A DNA stretch of 64,000 nt from positions 56,897,695 through 56,961,694 of the forward strand of contig NC_012872.2 of NCBI RefSeq assembly GCF_000003195.3. Direction: 5' to 3'. The notes beneath the pieces are model-generated. The model was not told the origin of the DNA, did no database searches, and saw nothing but the letters and a program-made list of their open reading frames with translations. The translations under genes and the position numbers were made by a program. Positions 21,735 through 31,912 of this stretch are shown in pieces; positions within the stretch are counted from its first letter, which is position 1; each line of letters starts with the position of its first letter. This stretch comes from Sorghum bicolor (Eukaryota > Streptophyta > Magnoliopsida > Poales > Poaceae).

Positions 21735-24146
21735 TGTAACACTCTCGTGTTAAGCGAACTAAAACATGACATGTCATCATGAGCATTGCATCGTAAATTC
21801 GTTAAGCACACACTAATGCATTAACTTAAAATAAGTTTAAATTGGATGAATGTGTTTAGGAAGTAAAGTGTGTTTATTTTATGTATGGATGTTTGTTTTG
21901 GAATTTAAAAACCTTGGGTGAAAGTTTTTCCGAAAGGCTTAGGGGGGAAACCCTAGTTTTCAAAACCCTAGATTTGTCCCCTTTTGTGTAATTTAAAAAC
22001 TAAGCAAAATTTGAAGTTGAGTTCAAAAGCAAAGTTGTATATCTTGTCAAGATGTACAACTTTGGTGTTTTGAGTTTTTGAAGTTTCAGTACAAAATTCA
22101 AAGTAATTTTGAAAATACAGATTTCCGAAAAGTGTCCCCTTTTCAAACTTAAATCTCCAATTCAAAATCTGTTTGGAATTTTGAAAAGTGGTCAACATGA
22201 AAGTTGTAGAGCTTGAAAAGTTGAACAACTTTCATGTTGGGAGTTTTTCAAGTTGTTATGCAAAATCAAAAGTAATTTTGGAAACTCTGTTTTGCCCCAA
22301 TTCAAAGTTTGGGATTGAGATTGAATTTCAAAACTGTTTTGGCAAAATCACTAGTTTCCACTCAGAATCAGCTTGGGACACCTAAATATGTTTTGTAGCT
22401 CACAAAATTTTGCACAAGTTTATTTTTGGTGAAAATTTGGCTTCAGTTCATCTTTTGGTCGATTTTTGCAAAACCAGACAAAAAGGGGGGGATAAGCTTT
22501 GGCTCCTGTTCAAGGCGGTGGACACCCGAGTCTGGATCGGTGAATGCCAGCGCATGGTCACCGTTTTACCTCGTCCACGCGCGTGTTCACGTCCGTGACG
22601 ATGTGGAGCAGCTGCTGGCAACCAGAGGCGCGACGTGCCCTTCTCTGCTGCGCTCGTCGACTCCATTTACGCCACCGGGGCACCGAAGCGCAGTACCCCG
22701 TCCCCATCCATATTGGACGTGCTCGATCCTCCTCGTATCAAATTGAGCTGTCCTCTACGTCCGTCACCTCCTTGCGAATCCAGAACACCACCAAGCTCGC
22801 CCCATAACCCTCTCAATCGCCGGGACGTCGCCATCTTCTCCATCTCCGGCCAGAACTGCCGCCGTGGGGCTCTTACCGTGGCCACGGTGTTCTAGTCGGT
22901 ATCACGTTTCCCTGGCAGCTGTTTCGAGTTCCTCTTGTGTTCTAGTAGCTCATGCTCTCTCTCTTTTCCTTTGGGCGCGAACAGAATCGTCGGAACGAGC
23001 TCGCCGGAGCCGGAGCGCCCGCCCGATCGTGCTGTCTCCGTCGCCAGTGACATCCGCTGCTTCCCCGAGCCTTGCAGCGTGAGCACCACCCTTCCCAACC
23101 CCTGTGGAAGCTCGCTAGACCGTCGGTTTGCGCTCTATCGTATCCTGATGGCCGGACGATGGTCGGCCATGGAGGCCGTCCGCCGGTGACGTGGTTGCGA
23201 TAGACAGAGGACGGTAGAGCGCGAGTGAGGGGTAGAGATCGATCCGCGGAAGTGAGGCGGAGCCGATGCGCGCGCGCGCGGAGGCCGAGGACCTCGCTAT
23301 CGGCCGCCGGAGTCGCGGCCGAGCCGCCGCGCGTGTAGGGGATAGAACTGACAGGCGGGGTCTACCTGTCAGTGTCCCGCTGAGAGAGGGCGCGCGCGCA
23401 GAGCGGATGCGGGCCGGAAGTGCGGATGTGGGCCGGTCTGCGGGCCTTTTCACTGCGCTGTTTTCTTTTTCTTTTTCCTTTTTGTTCAAAAGTGATTGAT
23501 GTTTGATTTTATGTATTAAATCATGTGCTGATTCAAAAAATTGTGAAAATTTTTGTATAGATTCCATAAGATGAGTAGAACACATGAAAAATATTAGATT
23601 CCATTTTCTGGCAGTTTGCATATATATGAAAATTGTCCCTGTTTAATAATAAATAAATCTTCCATGATTTTTACTAAATTATGGGTATATCCAAAAATCA
23701 TGAAATTTAATATGTGAGCTTGTGTTAATGTTATTTAGCTTCATGATTAATTTCAGCTCTGTTTGATCAAGTATGCTCTGTTTCTTGATAAAGCTATTTA
23801 AAATGCTTATAAAAGAAATAGAAATAATTAATCTCTTTAGGCTTTGTGTGATATTTTGGATTGATTGGCAACCAGTGATTACTTAGCATAGTATGCTCCC
23901 TGGTTATGGTTTAATTCATGTACATGATACTTATGATATGATAGGTCCACAACATTACTTAATAAAGATAATAAAATTGATTTAGTAATAATCCATGCTT
24001 TGATAGCTAGATTAGTTTGTTTCTCTATCATGAAGGTAAATTGTACTTGAGATAGTCATGCTTATGGTTGTCATCCAAGAACATGTAACCTGTCTTTATC
24101 ATGCCATGAGTATATCATAATCATGCATATGCACTTTTACGTATAG

Positions 24147-24282
24147 AGTACGCTCCGGAAGAATCTGATCCCCAGTGGGTTTCTTCCGAGTTTGTGGATC
24201 CTTCGAGTGTTGTTGAGTTGCCGAACGTCCCCTCCGACCAAGGCAAGCCCCGGACATTAAACCCTATCCTTGTATTTTCATA
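24147..24282 (+). other. Coding-like open segment inside the gypsy LTR (possible exon)
   Basis: After a TATAG at 24142-24146, a frame without ATG reads EYAPEESDPQWVSSEFVDPS and continues through a Pro/Val-rich stretch to a stop near 24281. The hydrophilic, non-repetitive composition is unusual for LTR sequence. It could be an exon of a spliced leader transcript or chance. I do not recognise the peptide. Confidence 0.25.
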
Positions 24283-25222
24283 AAGTTATTTATATCACTT
24301 GAGTTAATATGATGCATTAGGTGAATAGGAGTTGAGTGAATCCTATTTGCTGCATTATCTACCTTGATGATTTCAATATTAACCTTGATACTTGTTTTAT
24401 GAAAATACTTAGTATGCTTAGCCTTGCTTATTAGATAGGTTTTCAAATGAGAAAGTTTGAGGGTTGTTGTGGAATACTTTTATGGTCAATAATGTTTCAA
24501 TTTGAGACCGGTCGGTGGACTTGCTTTAAGAATGGAGTCTTAAAGTAGTGTCTCCAACTGTGTCGATTAAGGACCGTACCGTTGTTGGCCTGTTGTGATT
24601 GAGACCTTTGAGTACAGCCCACATGCGGCGGTAAGCCTTACCTATAGCTATTCCGATACTTGAGAACGGCTAACCGCGTACTGGGAGTGGAAAGATGGCG
24701 AGAGTAGCGTGTACCCACCTTACGGATCTGAGATGACCGGGAAACATCTAGATTGGCTGTAGGATGGTGGTGTACTGTACTCTCGGGTGACGCTGGACCC
24801 GTTCTTGTATGGGAGGATCTATAGAAAAGGTTGACATATGCAAGATTAAGTTCTACATATGTCGTGTGGTACTGAATCCCCAGCTGGGTTTAATCGATTC
24901 GAATCGCCGTGTTTCCTCGGACATGGAACCTCAATCCTCACACCATCATCGTAGTAATAAGTGAATCTTTGGTATAAGAAAGAGGTGTTTTGCTTATGAA
25001 AGTTGGATAATGATACTGGCTAGTTATGAGTGATAATCTTGAGTTAAAACTTGAAATTAAGCTTTACTCGTAGTAAGCTTTTATGCAAAAGAAATACTTG
25101 ATCTTGTTAAAGCTTTACCTTGAATCCCCATAGCCTGCATAACTGAGTCTTCACCTCTTTTATAATCGGTTAAGTCTTGTTGAGTACTTTTGTACTCAGG
25201 GTTTTATTAACCCATGTTGCAG

Positions 25223-25305
25223 GTGAATCTCTTGATTATCCTTTTGATGGTCATGGGTATTTTACTCTTGTGGAGGAGAGTGATGATGATGAACCTGATG
25301 TGTGA
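25223..25305 (+). other. Second coding-like segment in the gypsy LTR, behind a TTGCAG acceptor-like site
   Basis: Directly after CCCATGTTGCAG the sequence reads GESLDYPFDGHGYFTLVEES followed by DDDEPDV and a stop (TGA, about 25303). A strong plant-type 3' splice site followed by an acidic C-terminus suggests a terminal exon. Start and partner exon were not identified with confidence. Confidence 0.3.
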
Positions 25306-25653
25306 CCTTGGGCAAAGTAAAAACTTGTTGTGTGATCTATGGTTTATGTAATATAAAGTTCCGAAGCTTTTATGTATCAAAAACTTATGGTTTGTAAACT
25401 ATGAACTTAAGTTTCAATCTATGTTATGTAACCTTTCCGCTTTTACTCTGACTTCTCTTATCTATGAAATGTTGTAATACTGTGATGCTTGATGAGGGAA
25501 TTCCTGAAAAGAATGTTACGTGGATGATTCGGGTTTCCCGAGGACACCCGACAGACTTCTTGAGTCATTTGGAACTCGTGCACAACGATCAGAAGTCTTT
25601 GGGACAATGATGTGTGCATGTGGGCCACTTAATTCAGGAGGTTCTGCCACAGC

Positions 25654-25668
25654 TGGTATCAGAGCAGG
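25654..25668 (+). other. Primer-binding site for initiator tRNA-Met
   Basis: TGGTATCAGAGCAGG follows the LTR end by two bases. It matches the complement of the 3' end of plant initiator tRNA-Met, the usual minus-strand primer of plant LTR retrotransposons. It fixes the direction of the element as plus strand. Confidence 0.92.
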
Positions 25669-26140
25669 TTTCCCTTAGAAAGTATAGCAGTATTCATTTG
25701 AAAATTTCAAAAGCTTTTGAGTCAAACCAATTTTCAAATTAGTTTGAGTCCAAATTGCTTCTAAGCTTGTCTTATGCTTCGAACTTGTCTCAGTTCATTC
25801 TTTAGACTTATCCTTCTATCTAAATGGATATGTTTTTAGTATAATTATGGTGATATTTATATACAAGGAACAATGCTTATAATGTTATAATATTGCCCTA
25901 TTTATGAAAAGAACGTTTATGCACTTTTATATCAAGTGCCTAACTTAAAGTTAATTATTTGTTTGATGTATGCTTGGTTCGTAAGTACGTTTCATGCATC
26001 ATTATGGATAACATGTAATTAACTTTCCTCCTTAAAGTTGTTAATAATTAGAGGTAATATGTCCATCTAATTGTAAAACTCTATCCTTTAACCTTGGAAC
26101 ATATATAGTTCTAATATTCAAAATAAAAATATTTTGGCAG
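25669..26140 (+). other. Untranslated leader of the gypsy element
   Basis: 470 bp between the primer-binding site and the first ORF, AT-rich, with many stops. It ends AAATATTTTGGCAG directly before the ATG at 26141, which looks like a plant 3' splice site. Confidence 0.5.
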
Positions 26141-26608
26141 ATGGCTCGTACCCGCCTAACCGCTCGCAAGTCCACCGGAGGTCGTGTCCCCAGGCACCAG
26201 TTGGCATCAAGGGATCCGCCACCCTCCGACAGCAGCGACAGCAGCACTGATAACTCCAGCGACGGAAACGGGAGTGACACCAGCGGAGGTCCTCCTTCGC
26301 CAAGGACCTACAGGCTTATGAAGAATGATCTGCGCCTGATGCTCACTGACAACATCAATATGGAAGTTCAGCTGTACCATATGGCTGGGTATGTGGTCAC
26401 TCTTGAGGCCTATGCCAACACCCTCCATGAGGAAGTGCACCAGCTGCAGGATGCCCTCAATCCACCCGAGGCTCCTGAAGCAGCAGAGGAAGGACCAGTT
26501 GTCATCCAAGTGGATAGTGATACTTCTGAGGATGAAGCAAAGGAACCAGGAACTCCCACTCCAGATGAGGGTGTTACCACCAGTGAGTCGGAGATGGATG
26601 ACGACTAG
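26141..26608 (+). CDS. Extra gypsy-element ORF with a histone H3 tail-like N-terminus
   Basis: 155 residues, ATG directly after a CAG. Residues 2-24 follow the histone H3 tail: 16 of 23 positions are identical, including ART at 1-3, TARKSTGG at 6-13, PR at 16-17 and QLA at 19-21 (H3 numbering). Lysines 4, 14 and 23 are Arg and lysine 18 is His, so only Lys9 remains. A Ser/Asp-rich linker (25-53) follows, then a predicted helix-rich middle (58-106, heptad-like LYHMAGYVVTLEAYANTLHE). Next comes VVIQV-DSDTSEDE (120-132), like a SUMO-interaction motif with CK2-type sites, and an acidic end. There is no histone fold. It lies between the primer-binding site and gag-pol of a Tekay/Del-like element. 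The function is unknown; binding or competing for H3K9 readers or writers is inference. Confidence 0.8.
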   Translation: MARTRLTARKSTGGRVPRHQLASRDPPPSDSSDSSTDNSSDGNGSDTSGGPPSPRTYRLMKNDLRLMLTDNINMEVQLYHMAGYVVTLEAYANTLHEEVHQLQDALNPPEAPEAAEEGPVVIQVDSDTSEDEAKEPGTPTPDEGVTTSESEMDDD

Positions 26609-26832
26609 GTGTTGAGAAGGCACGAAGTATGACCGAGTGTGATCTTCTGACTTTGTAACTTAGTTAGTCAGAAAAACCTCTAGTATGGGAAGTGTGTAAG
26701 ATAGTGGTTTCGGAAGTCCTGCCCAGGAGCGGACTTGTATGATAAATAAGATGAACTGTTTGTGCTATGTAAGCCATGATGTATGATGTTTAAGTAAGTA
26801 TGTTAATTAAAGTGTGATGTGTTTTTAAACAG
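26609..26832 (+). other. Spacer between the H3-like ORF and gag-pol
   Basis: 224 bp with stops in all forward frames. It ends GTGTTTTTAAACAG directly before the gag ATG at 26833, repeating the acceptor-like arrangement seen before the first ORF. Confidence 0.5.
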
Positions 26833-28950
26833 ATGTCTGCTAACAACCATGGAGCTAGTTCGTCCCAGGGTGGGGATGATTTTCCTAATGCACCACCCGT
26901 TCCACCCTCTTTGGCTGATGCAATTGCAGCATTGGTCAATGCAACAACTCTGTTAGCACAAAACCAGAATGTTGGTCAGCGTGGCCGTGGTCGCCATAAC
27001 CGAGAGGAAACCACATATGTTGACTTCACAGATACTCGTCCCCCAGTTTTCACAAAAGCTGATGAACCTCTTGAAGCTGAGGATTGGCTTCGCACTATGG
27101 AGCAAAAGTTCAGTCTCATCAACTGTACTGAAACCCAGAAGCCAGTTTTCGCCGCTCAGCAGCTGAGAGGAGCAGCAGGAGTTTGGTGGGAAAACTTACT
27201 GGCTGTTCAACCAGCCCGTCACCGAATCACTTGGGGAGAATTCAAGGAAGCCTTCAGGGCTCATTACATTCCCAAGGGAGTTATGAAAATGAAGCTCGAA
27301 GAGTTCTTAGCTCTCCGTCAGGGGGATGACTCAGTCATACAGTATATTGGAAAGTTTAATCATCTGTCCCAATATGCAATTGAGCAAGTCAACACTGATG
27401 AAAAGAAGAAGGATTGTTTCATGAGAGGCTTGAATACAAAGCTTCAACTGATGATGGCATCATGTGGCAATATATCTTATCATGAGGCAGTGAACATTGC
27501 TATCTCCAGTGAAGAAAAGAACCGCAAACATAAGGAGGCTAAGAAGAAGAAGGGGTTTGTCTCAGGGTCTGGGTCATCTGGCGGCAACAAGAAGCGCCAG
27601 AGGCTCATATATCATCCAGCTCAGCAATTCCGCCCATCTTATCGTCCTTCTTATCAACCGCCTCAGCAGCAGAATGTGCAGAGGAGTTTTGCAAGACCGA
27701 CAATGCCGTTCAATGTTCAACGTCAGCCGAATGTTCCTGCCATTCGTCCGCCAATGCCACAAGCTGCAAACAACCCTTGTTACAATTGTGGGAAGAGTGG
27801 ACATTTTTCTCGTGAATGTCCATATCCCAGGCAAAATGTTCCAAATGTCAACGCACCAAGGCCAGTTGGAAATCAACAAACAAATCAGAACAAAGGTCAT
27901 GCCCAGAATCCGCAGAAGGGTAAGGGTACTCAGAAAACAGAAAGGGTTTTCCATACTCAAGTTGAAGCTATACCTGAGGGAGAGCCAGTGATGCTTGGTA
28001 TGTTCCCTGTTGCCCAACACCCAGCACTTACACTTTTTGATTCTGGAGCATCACATACTTTCATAAATAGAACATTTGCGGAAAAGCATAATATACCTAT
28101 TGGTGCAACCAAAGATGAGTTCTTTATACAGTCACCTGGGGGTCGACTATGCACTAAGGAAATGGTACATCAGGTGCCAATAGACTTGGGTGGATATATA
28201 TTTCCAACATCCATGATAGTGTTAAAAGATCCAAGTATAGATGTGATCTTGGGTATGAACTGGATGAGCCAGAGAGGTGCAGTTATAGACACCTTAAATA
28301 GAACTATCAGGGTCAACTTACCTAATAGCAAGTCTCAACTTCTTATCCATCTTCCTACCCTTAAGAGAGCAGTTGAGCAAGTGTGTGCTATCTCTGTCAA
28401 GGAAATCAAGGATATTCCAGTGGTCTATGAGTTTCCTGATGTGTTTCCAGAAGATTTACCTGGTTTGCCACCGGATCGTGATGTGGAGTTTGAAATAGAG
28501 CTCAAGCCAGGGACAGCACCAATATCTAGAAGAGCTTATAGAATGCCACCAAAAGAATTAGCAGAATTGAAAACTCAGTTGCAAGAATTGATGGATAAAG
28601 GTTTTATTCGACCTAGTTCATCACCATGGGGTTGTCCGGCAATCTTTGTGAAGAAAAAGGACCATACCTTGAGGTTATGTGTGGACTATCGTCCTTTGAA
28701 TGAGGTAACAATCAAGAATAAGTATCCTTTGCCCCGTATTGATCTTCTCTTTGATCAACTAACTGGTGCTAAGGTATTTTCAAAGATAGACTTGAGATCT
28801 GGGTATCATCAAATCAAGATTAAACCAAAAGATGTTCCAAAAACGGCATTCACTACCAGATATGGCTTGTATGAATATCTGGTCATGTCTTTTGGTCTGA
28901 CAAATGCCCCAGCACATTTTATGTATCTGATGAATTCAGTGTTCATGCCC
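26833..28950 (+). pseudogene. Ty3/gypsy gag-pol, 3' truncated inside reverse transcriptase
   Basis: An uninterrupted frame of about 706 element-derived residues. The gag domain (about 85-205) includes [12 protein letters not shown] and the FRAHYIP motif. A basic, Gln/Pro-rich linker leads to a CCHC zinc knuckle ([14 protein letters not shown], from 316). The aspartic protease has DSGASHTF at 403. The reverse transcriptase contains [20 protein letters not shown] (about 615-634) and the first catalytic Asp in [15 protein letters not shown] (D653), but stops homology at MNSVFMP before the second catalytic block. RNase H, integrase, chromodomain and the 3' LTR are missing. The frame runs on to 29034 in unrelated GC-rich sequence. 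The lack of stops suggests recent truncation. Confidence 0.92.
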
Positions 28951-29105
28951 GGTGCACACGGCGCGGAGCGTGCGCCCCATTGTACGAGGCAAAGCGCTCC
29001 CGTAGGCGAGGCGTGCATGGTGGTGCCGTGGTGATAAATTCGAATCATCATCAATCCAATTAACCATTTGTTGCTTTTAATATACTCTTCATTAGATTTG
29101 GATAT
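28951..29105. other. Unrelated GC-rich join after the gypsy truncation
   Basis: Right after the reverse transcriptase homology ends, base composition changes sharply (GGTGCACACGGCGCGGAGCG). It then returns to AT-rich DNA by 29050. This marks a deletion or rearrangement breakpoint. Confidence 0.55.
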
Positions 29106-29107
29106 AT

Positions 29108-29356
29108 ACTCCTTCCGTACGAAGAAAAACATTTAGGGTAACGCTCTAAAGCCTAACTTTGACCCTTTATTTTTATAAAAATATTTATCAAAATATAGTA
29201 TACGTATATTTTTATAAAAATATTTTTTAAGATATATCTATTCATATGGTTTTCACAATTCCAAACTGAACAACTTAAAAGATATTCATGATTTATATTC
29301 TCATTGTTTGACACAAATCTTGTCTAAAATGACTTTTTTTATAGGTATGAAGGAAG
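29108..29356. mobile_element. Stowaway-like MITE
   Basis: Left end CTCCTTCCGTACGAAGAAAAAC and right end TTTTTTTATAGGTATGAAGGAAG are inverted and flanked by TA. Internal blocks AACTTTGACC and TTCTCATTGTTTGACAC match the Stowaway group. Confidence 0.7.
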
Positions 29357-30681
29357 TACTCTTTCCATCTCTTAGGTGGGGGCATTGGAAACAAATTGAT
29401 TGGTCAACCTTGTTCGTTTGGCTGATAAATCATGGCAGAAAGTATTGTTAACTGATTTATTGTAAAAAAAAATATTAATAAATAGCTGATAGACTCAACT
29501 ATAAGCCCAAGTTCCAGGACCAGAACGTTTCTCTCAGGGAATTTATATAGCAATTGAATGGCAAGAACGAATAGTGTCCTTGGGCTGATCCATGTAGAAG
29601 CTGCTGGGTGCGGCCGCACCCAGACCAAAATACGAAATACGCTATAGTATGTATGTTTCTACGGTATTCGCACCTCCTGAATTTAAACGTCTGCACCCAC
29701 AACTCTGTTGAGTCGACCGAAAGAGACCACAACAGCCCACAACTCCCCAACATATAGCTCAATATCAGCCAGGCCCCCGTCCGCATGGAATCATCGACAA
29801 CTCGGCTGTCACTTCGACTCACAGAAAACTGTCGGCGCATTGCCTCCCCTTAGCGACAGCGCGAACTCCGGTGGATGGTGACCTACTGCCACTGGTCGTC
29901 AACCATGGCCGATCAGCCATGGGCATTGTTGTGCGCGGGCCAAGCATGTAGCCTTAGGGTCAAGGGCACCAAGAGCACATCATAGTTCGCCCCGTTGCCC
30001 TGGCTGTGATCTTATCTATTATGTTCATCCTTCAAAAGTCAAAGTAAGCAACTTCCAAAGTTCTCTATTCTTCCAATTTCGGTTAGTATGAGCATCCAAG
30101 TTGTCTTCAATTTTGTGGTTCTTTCCTTCTTCCTAGTTTGTCCAGATTCTAGGATTGACTTTTTTCTTTCTCCGATGTTTGATAATTGGCATTTATGAAA
30201 ATGATGAAGCAAATAAATTGGTTTTGGTTGCTTGTTTGCTCAGCCCACTTTCCATCCAAAGACATCCATTTCGTGACTTTAATATGGGAAAACTGATAAA
30301 GCTAGAAAATGATGTAGAATTAATAAATAAAAAGTAATGCATATATTAGTTTGGACGAGGCACCGAAATTGGTACAAGCACCATCCCTAAAAGACCAGGA
30401 AGAAAAACTACAAGCATGACCGTAACTTCACATCTCCTTTATATATTAGGAGCCATTCATTCTAATGTATCAGATCACTGTATAAAAGAAAAAAAGGTTT
30501 TTTAGCAAACTCCTATTATGGTCTAAAAAACGTGTGATCGATGGCAAGTGTCAACACACCACGCCATAGAAAAATAAACATGTGATTGATGGCTAGGTGC
30601 ATTATTTGTGATCGCACCCCTCTCCAAATTTCTCTAGATCCGCCACTGCCCTCGTTTGAGAACAACCGAATGAGCGAATTA
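29357..30681. other. Spacer, no gene recognised
   Basis: Contains the left end of a common MITE (CCTTGTTCGTTTGGCTGATAA, 29409) without a clear right end, and a perfect 20-bp palindrome, CTGGGTGCGGCCGCACCCAG, at 29604-29623. It also holds GC-richer sequence at 29830-30010 with no convincing ORF. Confidence 0.4.
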
Positions 30682-30906
30682 GGCCTGGTTCTGGACGATA
30701 AATTTTATTATCTATCATATCGAATGTTTAGGACATGCATAAAGTATTAAATATAAACTATTTACGAAATTAAAAACATAGCTAGAGAATAATTTACGAG
30801 ACGAGTTTTTTGAGTCTAATTAGTCCATAATTGGACACCAGTTGTCAAGTAAAACAAGAATACTACCGTGCATGTTAAATTTTAACACCCCGAACCAAAC
30901 ACCCCC
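30682..30906. mobile_element. Family-B MITE, TSD TTA
   Basis: 225 bp from GGCCTGGTTCTGGACG to GAACCAAACACCCCC, flanked by TTA at 30679-30681 and 30907-30909. Same subterminal and internal blocks as the copies at 11433 and 19876 (TATCGAATGTTT, AAACTATTTACGAAATTAAAAACATAG). Confidence 0.8.
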
Positions 30907-31074
30907 TTAGAGAGGGTACATAGATTTGAGATTCTAAATGGACTGTCATTTGATTAAACTCAGCAGCTTGGCCCCCCGCAACATGCAAATGTCAAACAAG
31001 TCTTGCACTATACTACTACTATACTACTGCATGTGCGATGTGCGTGACGGCGTGACCTTCTCCTTTCACTTTCC

Positions 31075-31720
31075 CTCACCCACCTCCTTAAATTTCCTTG
31101 CAGACGGCCACCAGATCTGTCTACTCGTAAAGTAAATTTTGTCCCTAAGGGCACATGCCCTCACAATGTGAATCGTGTGGTCTATCTTGCGAGGGCATGT
31201 ACCCTTAGGGGTTATCTAGTACTACTCCTGTCCCGCTGCATATGCATTCGATCCGGCCTTGGTGGTACCACTATATATAAACACCCCCACCCACATGCCC
31301 TACAGCCTCCACTACAGATTGCACTACACGGCCCTTAGCACTGCTAGCTTCGTTTGGTCGCTCGCTCCCCCCCCCACCCACCTCCTTAAATTTCCCTACG
31401 GACGGCCACTAGACCTCTCTACTCGGTAAAGTAAAATTTGCCTCTGAGGGCACATGCCCTCGCAATATGTACAACAAAATTTGCTCTGAGATTTGTGCCT
31501 CTCTCCTTCTAGGCACGGATCTCAGTGCAAATGTTGTGGTCCACATTGCGAGGGCATGTGCCCTTAGGGGTCGTCTAGTACCACTCCCGTCCCGCTGCAT
31601 ACACATCTGATCCGGCCTTGGCGGTGCCGCTATATATAAACACCCCACCCACCATACCCTCCAGCCTCCATTGCATATTGCACCACACGGCCCTTGGCAC
31701 TGCCAGCTTCATTTCGTCGC
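31075..31720 (+). repeat. Tandem duplication of the GPAT promoter in front of the pseudogene
   Basis: Two units share CACCCACCTCCTTAAATTTCC, ACGGCCACNAGA, TCTACTCGGTAAAGTAAA, then a hairpin, then a GATCCGGCCTTGG block, then a TATATATAAACACC box (31271 and 31631). They end with a GCACTGCNAGCTTCNTTT block. The second unit resembles the promoter of the intact gene at 48185-48250. Unit spacing is about 300-360 bp, the difference being a longer hairpin loop in the second unit. Confidence 0.75.
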
Positions 31721-31912
31721 CCGCACCCCCCACCCACCCATACACACAGTCTCTTCATTTGCAGCGAGAAAAATTCCTGCTGACCTAGAGCAATAACCAC
31801 CATCTCCACAAACAGGCCAGCACACAACAGGTAGCTATATGCCGGAATTAACCTAAACGATCAGAGCAGCAAGGTGTTACTACTGTATAATTCGAAAAAG
31901 AGGATTGGATAT

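Larger units (their letters stand above)
21735..25651 (+). mobile_element. 5' LTR (3.9 kb) of a Tekay/Del-like Ty3/gypsy element
   Basis: Begins TGTAACACTCTCGTG, replacing a family-A MITE mid-sequence, and ends GTTCTGCCACA just before the primer-binding site. LTRs of 3-4 kb beginning TGTAACAC are typical of Tekay/Del chromoviruses. The interior includes a GC-rich segment (22500-23460) and two short open segments that look coding-like (24147-24282 and 25223-25305). It also has a long 3' part with GTACTTTTGTACTCAGGG, AACCCATGTTGCAG. No 3' LTR is in the window to confirm the boundaries or date the insertion. Confidence 0.8.

Noticed and set aside
26320..26450. Similarity of the middle of the H3-like ORF to the H3 histone fold (DLRL versus DLRF)
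   Set aside because: The shared residues are few and unaligned beyond four positions; only the tail similarity is convincing.
27497..27991. 164-residue frame inside gag
   Set aside because: A +1 shadow of the gag-pol frame, rich in Arg from codon composition.
21735..28950. Horizontal transfer or viral origin of the H3-like ORF
   Set aside because: Position, orientation and composition fit an ORF of the gypsy element; nothing in the sequence points to a foreign source.
29604..29623. Perfect 20-bp palindrome with a NotI-like core
   Set aside because: A single occurrence with no partner repeats or nearby gene; noted as a feature of the spacer only.
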